Shown here in pieces: positions 9,494 through 20,724 of a stretch of DNA of 64,000 bases. The translations under genes were made by a program, and so were the position numbers. The DNA comes from Toxorhynchites rutilus septentrionalis (lineage: Eukaryota > Arthropoda > Insecta > Diptera > Culicidae): positions 115,132,035-115,196,034 of the forward strand of contig NC_073746.1 in assembly GCF_029784135.1 (NCBI RefSeq), written 5' to 3'. The notes beneath the pieces are model-generated. The model was not told where the DNA came from. It did no database searches and saw only the letters and a list, made by a program, of their open reading frames with translations. How positions within the stretch are numbered: the first letter of the stretch is position 1; every line of letters begins with the position of its first letter.

Positions 9494-10770
9494 TATACCA
9501 GCTGACCCGGCAAACTTCGTCCCGTCCCAAATGGATGTTTCACCACAATATATCAAAATAATGGTAGCTGTGGTTCAATGTTCCTAAAGAAGAAGGTGGA
9601 TTTTTGTTATCAGTACCTTCAAACATTCACGATTTCTTACTAAGCGAGCGTTTATGGGTCTAATCGCAGAACTGTTTATTGATTGATCCTCTAATTGACC
9701 CCAATGAGGTACATATCGAGGTGGAGCAGTAGGCAAAGTATATCTGTATTGGCAAGCAACATATCGTGTCGTAATTATTTGCATTCAATATAGAATGTAT
9801 ATGGAAGAATCAAAACAATGTTCAAAGTACTCACGGTTGCGTGATGATTTGAGCCAAAATGCTCATGAAATTATTCAACTGTATGCTTCTTAACAGATAA
9901 CAACTGTATTGTGGCTTATTTCGATGATTTATGTGATAAAAAGGTCCAGAGAGCAGTCGTATGCTTAGTTCACGAAAACAGTAACATTTCCGGGGAAATT
10001 TGGATTAATTGGCGATTATTCTTTAATAACACACACACACACCGACACTGAGAGCCTTCGGAACATCAACTTCGTAACGTTAAAATAATGAAACTTCGTT
10101 TGTTTCTATGAACGTGTGGGAGTGAAAGTGGCACATGGAAATATCACTTTTATCTGTCTTTTTCGACGTGATTTTACGAATACTCATTGCACGCTATCAC
10201 ATTATCACATAATTCAGCAGAAACTCTAAAAAAATGTACGTCTTGATTGATAAATTACTTCCTGAAAATAGCATTTTCACATGGATGCGGTGGGCAATCA
10301 AAGATAAACACAACGACTGACGTCACCATTGGAGAAATAGTTATGGCAGCGCATGCTATGTCGTTCGAAACTCTACCATCTTCATTACCTTTTTTCCAGG
10401 ACATTGAATTGATCCTTTAAAATTTCCTTTTACTATAAAATTGCTACCAAATCTCGCCCTCATAATATCGAATTATTTACAGACACAATCCTCGTTCAAG
10501 ATTTTTCAATCACTTGCAAATAAAACGTTTCTCCGTTATATGGCATACATATTTGTTACAGAAAATAAAACTAAATGAAGACACCTCAAATCGGACGAAT
10601 CCTTTCTCGAGTTTTGCGCTTACCAACAAATTTTACGATCCGTTTGCTTGATTAGTTTTCGAGTTATGCAAATCATTCTAATTTGGTTGGAGACAAACAC
10701 AACGATATAAATAAGTCCCAAGTCTGATCATTCGATCTCCTGCGAATATGAGTTATATGTACGTGGGAAA
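9494..10770 (+). repeat. Dispersed repeat, copy 1 (CTGACCCGGCAAACTTCGTC family)
   Basis: The copy starts at AGCTGACCCGGCAAACTTCG and shares long diverged stretches with copies at 33771 and 56379, such as TTTGCAAGTGATTGAAAAATC in the opposite sense and GATTAGTTTTCGAGTTATGC near the end. A (CA)n run sits at 10027-10042. No ORF is conserved between copies. The family type is not recognised. Confidence 0.6.
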
Positions 10771-10784
10771 ATCTTTCTTTTAAA

Positions 10785-11480
10785 TATTTATTATTATTCA
10801 TTCATCTTCGCTATAGGAATGTAACGCACAGGCCTAACTTATCAGTTAGTTCTAATTTTAAACAAATTTTTGGACATTCCAAAGTCAAAGAAATCTGAAA
10901 CCTCGTTGAAGCGATTGCAGCAGACGTCCAGAGGATTATTCATCCCATATAAGGTGCGATGGTTTGAACGACGGAAAAATCCATTTGACGCGTCACTCGA
11001 AGAGGAATGTTGAAGCGTAATTTCCCAAGTATGTCAACACAATCGACGTGGTTTATCAGAACATCAAATATGAGCATACGCTGAAGGAGTATTCGTCTGC
11101 TTGATAGTGTCGGTAGGTCGATCAACAAGCAACATGCATTAGAGCATATCGGACAAAATGCTTTTGAATCCGTTCGATCCGGTTGATGTGAACAGCGTGA
11201 TACGGAGTCCAAACCTGCACTCCATATTCTAATACACTGTGCACAAGTGAGCAGTACAACGTTTTCAAACTATACACGTCCTTGAAGTGATTTGAGGTGC
11301 GCTTCAAGAATCCAAGTATGGAATACGCTTAGGCCGCTACTGCGGCGATGTGTTCAGTAAATCTCAATTTGCTGTCCACAAGTATTCCAAGGTCCCTTAC
11401 TGTGATTGTACGTTTTAAAATTGTGTTTCCCATTTTGTAGTCGAATATAAGCGAATTCATAAAATTCTCATGAACATGAT
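10785..11480 (-). pseudogene. LINE reverse-transcriptase C-terminal fragment (CR1/Jockey group)
   Basis: Minus-strand frames encode the end of a LINE ORF2. VRDLGILVDSKLRFTEHIA is followed after a stop by LGFLKRTSNHFKDVYSLKTL, then SVLEYGVQVWTPYHA and IERIQKHFVRYAL. The C-terminal NPLDVCCNRFNEVSDFFDF follows across a further stop. The catalytic RT motifs are not present, so this is a 5'-truncated copy. An AT-rich TAATAATAAATA tail near 10785 fits a LINE 3' end. Several stops and a frameshift make it inactive. Confidence 0.75.
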
Positions 11481-11837
11481 GGTATAACACGACAAACATA
11501 TTTAAAGGGCCTATTTACTATTAAAAAGACAATAAATTACAAATATTTTTTTAAATATCTCGAGAATGGCTACATTTAGAAGGAGATTGATAATAACCTT
11601 TTTTGTTTTAAATAACATCAGGATACATAATTTATGATTAAAAATGACTGCTAACATACAAACACTCGAAGTTTGAAAATTCCTAAAAATTTGATGTTCC
11701 ACAAAGTTCGTCAAAAATAGTTTTACCATCTTGGGCCCATTTTTTTAATTTTCTACATGATTTCTATTTTATATGAAAAAATTGAGAAAAATATAATTTT
11801 TTTTTCTCAGTGTACATCTTTTTCATTTTCAACCATC
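11481..11837. other. Non-coding sequence before the I-clade LINE
   Basis: AT-rich sequence with no recognised coding region. It is the 5' flank of the LINE insertion and ends in the target duplication at 11838. Confidence 0.4.
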
Positions 11838-11855
11838 AATACTCTATAACTCTTC
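11838..11855 (+). repeat. Left target-site duplication of the I-clade LINE
   Basis: AATACTCTATAACTCTTC is repeated exactly at 17541-17558, after the poly(A) tail. This defines the ends of the LINE. Confidence 0.9.
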
Positions 11856-12241
11856 ATACATCAGCAAGCCGTGGAATAAGGGTGACGTATAATTTTCATC
11901 ATAACGAATATTGCAGATTTTCTTTGTGACTTTTTCTTGTAAGCCATTTCAGTGTTTGAAAGACTATTTCCGGAAGAAGTTGTGTACTTCCCGCTGTTTT
12001 GACCCTCGGAGCAGAATTTCTGAAGATATTCAATATTCAAAACTTTTTTTGACGGAATTTCGAAAGAAGCCGGGACGATATACTGAATAGAAAGGATTTT
12101 TCTTGAAGTCGGAATTATTTTTCAAGTGTTTTTTGGAGTGTGAAGCTTCCATTGGACCCGCTTCAAGGATTTTAGAAGTTCTCTGACATTCATCTAGATA
12201 CATTTAAGATAAGTTTTCGTTTTATTTTTCTTTCACGAAAA

Positions 12242-13615
12242 ATGGAGGGTAATGAACCCTCCGATGCTGAAATGAGGGTCTCAGACCCTCCTCCAGATGG
12301 TTTAACGGTTTCTGTAGGAAAAAAACAAAAACAATCGCAGTCAAACTCTTCGTCTGTACCAAATAGTGACTCTGTTCTCCGCTCTTCGACACAATCTCTG
12401 CCTAACTCTGCTCAACTTCCACGTATTAGACAATACCAGAACGCCCCGGCATCATCGAAAAACCGCTGGGTGGTATTCTTCCGTCCCAAAGGGAAACCTC
12501 TAAGAGTATCTCAAATTTGCAAAGACCTGACGTCTAACTACTCAGGTGTCTTAGAAATGACGAAAGTCAATAAAGATAAACTTCGTGTTGTGCTCTCAAA
12601 TTACAAAGATGCCAACGCGATAGTGAAAAACTCTTTGTTCACTAATGAATATAGAGTTTATATTCCGGCTCACATTGTTGAAATCGATGGTGTAGTTACG
12701 GAAAAATCTCTTCAACTTCAAGATTTTGTAAAAGCTAAGGGTATCTTTCACAATGCAAATATTCCACATATTAAAGTTTTGGAGGTGAGATCTCTGAACT
12801 CTTTGATATCTGAGGGTACAGAAAAAAAGGATTATCCATCTGGCTCTTTTAGAATTTCCTTCGAAGGCACAGCACTTCCAAATTATGTGCTTATCGACAA
12901 ACTTCGTCTTCGTCTTTGACTTGCCTAAATTGCAATCAGTTAGGTCACACTAAAACCTACTGTTGTAATAAAACGAAATGCTCAAAATGTGGTGACGACC
13001 ATGACGAAGTCACTTGTAACAAAGATGCTGATAAATGTATGTTTTGTGGAGATGTTCCTCATACAATTAAGGATTGTCCGAAATACAAATTACGTTCGAT
13101 GAAACTCAAGCAATCACTTAAGGATCGTTCTAATCGATCCTTCGCTGATATGCTCAAGGCAGCTTCACCTCAGGTACCCGAGGCTTCAGAAAATCCTTTC
13201 TCTGTTTTATCAGAGGATGATGATTCGGATTCGGACAGGAAGAGTCAGGAAGAGGAAAATTGCTTCTTCCTCTAAGCCATCTAAAAAAAGAGGATTGATC
13301 TCTAACAAGCCAAAATCTTCAAATTATTCTGTTCTACCCAAGAATAACCCTCCTGGTTGGAGATCTTCAAATTATGACGTTCATTTCCCTGAATTGTCAA
13401 GCCATTCTCAATTTACTTCTCAATCGGTTCCTGATCCCTCATCTTTTTCAGGAGGTATTTACTTTTCATCAATTGTTCAATGGATTCTTGATTTTTTCGG
13501 AATATCAGATTCAATGAAAGGTATCATTTTTGCTTGGCTTCCTTCTATCTGCCAGATAGCTAAACAAATGACTTCAAAGTGGCCCCTCCTCTCGTTCATT
13601 AATTTCGATGTCTAA
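12242..13615 (+). pseudogene. I-clade LINE ORF1 (Gag-like, three zinc knuckles, two frameshifts)
   Basis: The ORF starts at ATG 12242 with a Ser/Pro-rich head. A folded region follows (KNRWVVFFRPKGKPLRVSQI to about 12900). After a frameshift at 12917 come three Cys/His knuckles: CLNCNQLGHTKTYC, CSKCGDDHDEVTC and CMFCGDVPHTIKDC. A second frameshift near 13255 leads to the C-terminal part, which ends at the TAA at 13613. ORF1 products of I elements bind RNA and form the ribonucleoprotein. The stop overlaps the ORF2 start in ATGTCTAA, which suggests coupled translation. Confidence 0.8.
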
Positions 13616-16600
13616 TTTATTGGACGATTCAGGTAAATCCTCTATTTTGCAGTGGAATTGTAGAAGTATTCTTCCTAAACTTGATTCTTTCAAGCAAATG
13701 CTCCATTTTTTGAATTGTGATGCGTTTACTCTTTCTGAAACATGGCTTCGTTCGGACAATGTGTTAAACATCCATGATTTTAATATTATCCGTTTAGACC
13801 GCGATGATTGCTATGGAGGAGTTCTCATAGGTATTAGAAAATGCTACCCATTTTACAGGATTCCCCTGCCTTTAGTCTCAGGAATTGAAATTCTAGCGTG
13901 TCAGGTACGTATCAAGGGTAAAGATTTATGCATTGCTTCTATTTATATTCCTCCAAGAACTATTCTTAATTATAGAAATCTTGTGAATATAGTTGAACTG
14001 TTACCGCAACCTAATCTTATTTTGGGAGATTTCAACTCTCATGGAATTGGATGGGGTGAGTCTTTTGATGATCGAAGGGCCAATTTGATTTATGATCTTT
14101 GCGAGGACTTCAACATGGCAATTTTGAATACAGGTGATGTAACAAGAATCGCTCCATCTTCAGGTCGCGCTAGTTGCTTAGATTTTTCTCTGTGTTCTTC
14201 CTCTTTTTCTTTAGATTGTAATTGGAATGTCATCCAACATCCACATGGAAGTGATCATTTGCCAATCACTATTTCCATTTCAAATAATTCAAAATCGTCT
14301 GAAACAACAAATATTCAGCATGATTTATCTAGAAACATTGATTGTAAGAGATTCTCTTCAATTATTTCAGAATCGGTGGCATTAGTTCATGAGTTACCCC
14401 CGCTGGAAGAATATAATTTTCTAACTGGTTTAATTCTTGACAGTGCTATTGATGCTCAGACGAAGCGCTTTTCTGGTAATTCGTTTCGTAGACGTCCTCC
14501 TAATCTATGGTGGGACCAAGAATGTACAAATCTCTATAAAGATAAATCGAATGCGTTCAAGGATTGGCGAAAATTGGACTTCCTTGAGACTTCCTTGACT
14601 TCCTTGAGCACTCTTTGGAGAGTTGCCAGACAAATGAAGAAGTTGAATATTCAGAAAGGTGGATTTTTGACTTTGCCAAGAAGATATGTCCAGACTCTGC
14701 CCCCGCACCTTCTCCCTTCTTAGAGACATCTGATGATGTTGAGCCTCCGTTCAGCATGACTGAATTTTCTCTTGCCCTTCTTTCTTGCAACAACACGGCT
14801 CCAGGGTCAGATAGGATCAAATTTAATTTGTTGAAAAATCTACCTGATAATGCGAAGAGACGTTTGTTGAAACTGTTCAATGCTTTCCTTGAGCAGAATA
14901 TTGTTCCGCATGAGTGGCGACAAATTAAAGTTATAGCTATTCTGAAACCTGGTAAACCTGCTTCTGATTATAATTCTTATAGACCAATTGCAATGCTATC
15001 TTGCATTCGCAAACTACTAGAAAAAATGATTCTCCATCGTTTAGACAGCTGGGTTGAATCTAATTATCTTCTCTCGCCATCGCAGTTCGGGTTTCGTAGA
15101 GGCAAAGGAACCAATGATTGTCTTGCGCTTCTTTCATCAGAGGTTGACTTTGCCTTGTGTAGTAAGCAACAAATGGCATCAGTGTTCCTAGATATCAAAG
15201 GTGCGTTCGATTCTGTTTCCATTGAAGTTCTTTTTCAAAAACTTCGTCTAAATGGGTTTTCCCAGAAATTAAATAGTTTTCTGTTTAACCTAATGCGTGA
15301 AAAACATATGAGTTTTTCTCATGGTTCTTCGTCAGTTTTACGCATTAGCTACATGGGTCTTCCTCAAGGCTCATGTCTTAGTCCAATTCCTTACAACTTC
15401 TATGTAAATGATATTGATGTTTGTTTATCGGGAAATTGTACTTTGAGATAGTTTGCAGATGATTGTGTTGTATCGGTAATAGGCAAAGACAACACCGATC
15501 TTCATAATCCTTTGCAAGATTCTCTTGACAATTTGGTTGATTGGGCCTGTAGATTGGATTATTGAATTTTCTACTGAGAAGACAGATATGGTTGTATTCT
15601 CAAGAAAACACCATCCTGGACAAATACAGCTTAAACTTTTGGATAGACCTATTCGTCACTCGATGTCAGTCAAGTATTTAGGTGTTGTGTTTGACTCCAA
15701 AGGAACATGGGGTAAACACATAGGCTACTTGAAACAAAAATGTCAGAAAAGAATAAATTTTCTTCGATCCATAACAGGAACTTGGTGGGGAGCTCATCCT
15801 GAGGATTTGATTAGGTTGTATAAAACAACCATTTTATCTGTTATGGAGTATGGTAGTTTTTGCTTCAGGTCCGCTGCCTGTACCCATATTTTGCATCTGG
15901 AAAGGATTCAATATCGCTGTTTGCGTATTGCTCTAGGATGTATGCAGTCAACACATACAATGAGCCTAGAAATTCTAGCTGGCATACTTCCTCTTTCCGT
16001 ACATTTTTTCGAGTTATCATTCCGTTTTTTAATACGGTGTGAAACACTTAATCCGAAGGTGATAGCAAACTTAGAAAAAATGTTGAACTCAGGCGTTCGA
16101 TCTAGGCGAATGTCTCTATATCATGAATTTATGACTTTGGAAAGTCCATCTGCTTTATCTGGTTTCCAGATCATTCCTTCAATTTTGTTCAATTCCTCTA
16201 TTACTATTGACCTGTCAATGAAGGATTATGTGCATAATATTTCAGATGATCTCCGCCATTTAGTTATACCTGCGATATTCCTGTCAAGGTATAAACATAT
16301 TGACCCAACCAAAACTTTTTTTTACTGTTGGATCTAGTCTTAATGGATCCACAGGCTTTGGTATATTCAATATCAACTTCTTCACTTTTCGTAGGCTTAG
16401 TTTACCCTGTTCGGTGTTTGTTGCAGAATTGGCTGCAATATACATGGCCTTACTCCATATTCAGACCTTGGCCCCAGGTCACTTTTTCATTTTTTCTGAT
16501 AGTCTCAGCTCTTTAGAGGTACTCCGTTCAGTGAGAACTAGATATACGTCGTATTTCTTATCTGAAATCCATCAACTTTTAAGTGCTCTGATTACTAGTT

Positions 16601-17154
16601 CATTTAATATCACTTTCGTATGAATTCCGTCTCATTGTTCGATACCTGGAAATGAGAAAGCAGATTTTCTTGCTAAGAAGGGCACTATGGAAGGAGACTT
16701 ATTCTATAGGCCTATTACTTTCGATGAATATCTTCATTTTCCTCGTGAACGGGCACTTGTATCTTGGCAGTCAAGTTGGAATAGTAGTGATAAAGGCCGA
16801 TGGCTATATTCTATCATTCCTAGGGTTTCTCTCAAACCATGGTTTAAAGGATATAATTTTTCTCGGGATTTTATACGGGTAGTGTGTAGACTCATGTCTA
16901 ACCATTATTCTTCGAATGCACATCTTTTTCGAATTAACATCAGTGATAGTAACCTATGCGTGTGTGGTATAGGATATCAGGATATTGTGTGGTTTTGTTC
17001 TGAGTTTCAAAATGACAGGTTTTCTTTAATAGAAAATTTTCGCAATAAGGGAATGCCACCTAATTTTCCGATTCGCGACGTTCTGGCTACTCGTAATATT
17101 GATGCTATTTCTTTAATTTATGATTTTCTCAAATCCATACACTTTCAAATATGA
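13608..17154 (+). pseudogene. I-clade LINE ORF2 (endonuclease, RT, RNase H; broken)
   Basis: The APE-type endonuclease runs from 13608 with WNCRS, LSETWL, GDFNSHG and SDHLPI. A frameshift near 14635, beside a slipped CTTCCTTGA repeat and an apparent short deletion, precedes the RT (GSDRIKFNLLK, SYRPIAMLS, FLDIKGAFDSV, GLPQGSCLSP). A TAG at 15449 lies directly before the catalytic FADD. Another break follows near 15550. The RNase H frame restarts near 16300 after a T-rich slip, and its first catalytic motif reads TVGS rather than TDGS. A TGA at 16621 sits where Trp of the VW-IPSHCSIPGNEKAD block is expected. The C-terminus has a CxC cluster and ends at 17154. Confidence 0.85.
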
Positions 17155-17540
17155 ATATATATGTTTAGTTTTCCTTTATTGTTTTGATTTTTATTATTAG
17201 CGTTTCCTTTTCTCTATTTCAACTTTTTTCTTCAGAATTCGAAAAGTGAGCAGATTTTCATCCCTTCCCTAGTCCCAAGGAGATAACTAGTTCCTAGGAG
17301 ATGGTAATCTCTGCAACAAGAAGCTTAAACAAGAAGCCTATAATATTATCTTATTGTGAATTTTGTCATATTGTTTGTCCATATTGTAACATTTTTCGAA
17401 AAGGTAATAGGGTTTTTATGCCTTTTTGAGAAAGAACAATGGCATTGTTCTACTCAAAGAGGCTTTTCCCTATTCATAAACACGGCTCATTGTTACTTAA
17501 TGTTGCTGAGCCATTTGAAAATAAATTTAGTACAAAAAAA
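17155..17540 (+). other. 3' UTR and poly(A) tail of I element A
   Basis: Non-coding tail ending in an A run at 17534-17542. The A run grades into the right target duplication. Confidence 0.7.
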
Positions 17541-17558
17541 AATACTCTATAACTCTTC

Positions 17559-17774
17559 CCAAGACACTATTTCGGTACGACTCATAGTTTTTGAGATATA
17601 AATTATCAAAAATTTCTCTTACTAAAATCGACACACCCTTTTAAAAAGTTACGCTTGAGTCAAAGAATTCCCAATTGCTGTGAAAAACTCATATTTCCTC
17701 CAACCCAAACGGAATACACACTTTCATTGGAATCAAAAATACAAGTTTTTAAAATCTGCATTTTTAGGACTATT
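17559..17774. other. Non-coding spacer
   Basis: Short stretch between the I element and the truncated end of the next LINE. It continues the pre-insertion sequence of the 11.8-kb flank. Nothing is recognised in it. Confidence 0.35.
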
Positions 17775-18683
17775 TCATTTGGAATTGCTGAAAATACTTG
17801 CGGGTAGGGCTAGAGAATTTGCGCATTGTTTAACGAAGAACGGAGGCAGTTTATCAGGACCAGGGCGTTTTGATCCATCGATGGATTGTAGTTCTAGCAG
17901 CACCTCATGGGGCGAGAAACTCATCCGAGGTACGTTGACATCATATTGCGGAATACTGTTCAGGTAGGTTTCAGACAAACGTGGTGAGTTGTTACTTGAT
18001 ACACTTTGAAAAAAAGACGAGAACATATCTGCAGATTCTTTTGACGTATCGGCGGTGATTTCTCGGTATCGTACGTTTTGTGGTATTGCTTTGATCTTTT
18101 TCCGGACGTTTATAAATTTCCAAAAATAATTCGGGTTTTCTTTCACACTATCTTCGACGCGATGAATTTAGTCACGAAAACATTGTGCATTCAAAGAGTT
18201 GTATTGCGCATCTATTTGATGCATTTCTGTTTTTCGTAACTCGTTCCTACGTTTGAAAAATCGTTTCCTAGACTTGCGAAGACGATTTCGGAGATTTCGT
18301 AGGTCCGCATTCCACCACGGCTGGTTTTTGTCAAATTTTCTTTTCCTTCTTCTCATTGGTACGCTGGTTCTTATAATCCGAAAAAGCTCGTCATAAAAAA
18401 TGGGCAGTCGTCAACCGATCCTTCTTCCAGTATTTGATTCCAGTCAACTTGTCGAAATTTCCCATCCAGGGTAGTAAGATCACACCTACTGAAATCATAG
18501 CAGTCAATCTCCTCGTCGAGTATATGCTAGTATGCTTTACGACGAACGGCTTATGATCTGCATAAGCGAAGTTATTTGTTAAAACCAAGTCGGGTAATTT
18601 TCCGTTGTCGTTTATAAAATGATTTTGCTGCTGTAATCCGCTTACAAGCTTAGATTCAGTCGGGTTCGGACTCGGTAGACGCA
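17775..18683 (-). pseudogene. LINE ORF2: end of endonuclease and start of RT
   Basis: Minus-strand frames give LVSGLQQQNHFINDNGKLPDLVLTN (endonuclease end), then KFDKNQPWWNADLRNLRNRL (spacer) and KENPNYFWKFINVRKK. The RT N-terminal block GSKRPGPDKLPPFFVKQCAN follows. Frameshifts separate the pieces. The palm motifs, including the YADD box, are absent because the copy stops near 17775. The same spacer and RT vocabulary appears in the LINE fragment at 56.7 kb, which suggests one family. Confidence 0.7.
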
Positions 18684-18687
18684 TTAA

Positions 18688-19535
18688 GTGCGATTCACAT
18701 ACAACATACACGTCACGTTCACGTCCCGTCACGTCATGATACGTCAATGATTCTACCATGCAATTCCCATGAAAACATTCACATACACCAGCAACGTAAC
18801 GACCCGTCAGCATACGTTCAACGAAAACGACCGGCAGGATTTGTAGAAAAGAATAATTGACGGAGACGGACGGTTTTTGTCTGGGCTTTGTGTCTCGGCT
18901 TTTGTTTTGATTTGGTTGTACAGTAATTTACATTTAAATCGACATTAAGCTAATTTAACCGATCTGTGATGCAACACGTTTAATTAGACATTTTTACCTC
19001 TAATTGGACATTTTTGTAAATATTGAATTCGGGGCCCAAATTATGGCCCCACATTGAAAGTCACTAACAGTCGCGAATGGCCGATTACTGATCAAAATCG
19101 ACTCCAATACGACACTGAGTGGTGCCTCAGCATATCGCATTATAAGTAACTTACTGTACTTTTTATGCCAACATATCGCTTAGCTCCAAATTTCGGAGTG
19201 AAAATCATTCGCGACTAGTTGAGAGAATTATTCTATTTATTATTATTGTTGAATAAGGGTCGGACTACGGGGTTTAAGCATTTAAATAATTGAATTCAAT
19301 GATTCCCATTGAATTTTCCAAAATTCGAAACTGATTTTAGGCATGCTGATTTGAAAGAGTGCATTGCAATTCAAAATTGTTGTAGGTGGCGACACCATGA
19401 ATAAAATTAATTGAATCATTCGTTTGGCATTTGACGTGACGGTGCTGGTGGAAACATTGACTGCATGTGTGAATTGGTGGAGACATTGACGGAACGTAGA
19501 CGTTCTTCTCCGTAACGTGCTATGTGAATCGCACA
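18688..19535. mobile_element. 848-bp MITE with TTAA target duplication
   Basis: TTAA at 18684-18687 and 19536-19539 flanks terminal inverted repeats GTGCGATTCACATA (left) and TGTGCGATTCACATA (right, reverse complement). It interrupts the endonuclease of the minus-strand LINE, and the coding phase resumes across the single TTAA. No transposase is visible. TTAA duplications are typical of piggyBac-type elements and of some mosquito MITEs. Confidence 0.8.
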
Positions 19536-19539
19536 TTAA

Positions 19540-19957
19540 CCGGCAAGAAGCAATACATATCGTGGTCGTATCGCCAGCATAAATTTGGCAAGTTGTTGTC
19601 TCCTAAAACAATTATTTTATCATGCTCTTTAGCTGACGAACTCAGTTGCTGAATGCCAGTTGTATGTTCCGAGTCAAGTATATCATCTTTCAGCCAGGTC
19701 TCAGTACAAACAACGACGTCGTAGTCACCGGCAGAGAGAGCAATGAAAAGATCGTTTGTTTTGGTCCGTAGTCCTCTAAAGTTTTGGTAATAAATCGTTA
19801 GTGATCGAGGGGCTAGGATGTCGGATGTGTGATTGTTTGCTATGATCAGTTCGAAATTTCGGATTTTCGGATCACGTCCTAATGAAATCATTTCAGCACT
19901 ATGAATCTTTGGTCGAGACGGATCGTGCACGAAAATTATTCCTTGCTGGTTGGTCAT
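19540..19957 (-). pseudogene. LINE ORF2 endonuclease N-terminal part
   Basis: An APE-type endonuclease start is read on the minus strand: SLTIYYQNFRGLRTKTNDLF, VVVCTETWLKDD and, after an apparent internal deletion, VLGDNNLPNLCW. The usual GDFNLP motif reads GDNNLP here. The frame is cut by the TTAA MITE at 19539 and overlaps the end of ORF1. Confidence 0.7.
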
Positions 19958-20232
19958 AGTCGAATTCTCGGAAAACTATTCCTTTCCGCCACGATGAACT
20001 TTGGAGGGCCAGATCCTTGAGGGACAAACTAATGAAGACTTTGACAAAGGTGAGTTCACAAAGATTTCTACCTTTTGGAACCAGCTTCGCTACGTCCACA
20101 GCCTCATCAGTGTTCAAATTTTTTTTCACGAGTTGGGAAATTTCATCCACTGTTGATTGAGTAGAAAAACCAGACAGATATAAATGGAATTTTTGCTCTC
20201 GTTGCGAGATAGCTATCAGCACAACGTCAGCA
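19899..20232 (-). pseudogene. LINE ORF1 C-terminal part
   Basis: The minus-strand frame KFHLYLSGFSTQSTVDEISQ, then DVAKLVPKGRNLCELTFVKV and WRKGIVFREFDYDQ, resembles the C-terminal domain of ORF1 proteins of PHD-finger LINEs in mosquitoes. It continues the frame of the 23.6-24.2 kb part once the pogo element is removed. The role in the LINE is presumed to be RNA binding. Confidence 0.65.
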
Positions 20233-20724
20233 TACAGTCCCTCCACAATCATGGGTCAGTCACAATTGTTAGTCACTTTTTACTTTAACTGTTTGTTCCC
20301 GTTTTATTATTATTTATAAGAAAAAAATAACATTTTTTTATTTTTAGATATACTAGTTGTGTAACACTTGACAAGTCACTTACATGCTGGAACATGCGTA
20401 AGAACATGTTCTGAGCCTTTTCTTCTGAGCTGTGTTTTCACCTGTCAAACTATCGCTCTTGTTGTAAACATCTTAAAGTGCGCGTCGTTTATTCGTAAGC
20501 CTTCCTAGCTGTAATTATACTGATTTTTGCCCGAAAAATGGTTCCAGCTTCACGAAAAAGATATTATTTACATTCTCCAAATGAAAAACATGTGTTATCT
20601 TCGAGTTTTTGGGAAATTCGAGCGAAAATAAAAATGACCCTTGCTTGTACCATGCACAACCAAATTTCCCACAATAATGGGTCATGTTCACTCATGACTA
20701 TCATAGAGATTGTTAATCGGGGAT

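Larger units (their letters stand above)
11856..17540 (+). mobile_element. Full-length I-clade non-LTR retrotransposon (element A)
   Basis: A 5.7-kb element flanked by an exact 18-bp target duplication. It has a 5' UTR (11856-12241), ORF1 with three zinc knuckles, ORF2 with APE endonuclease, reverse transcriptase and RNase H, a 3' UTR of about 380 bp and a short poly(A) tail. The RNase H domain places it in the I group. Both ORFs carry frameshifts, and ORF2 has stops at functional motifs, so it is inactive. The conserved duplication suggests a moderately recent insertion. Confidence 0.9.
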
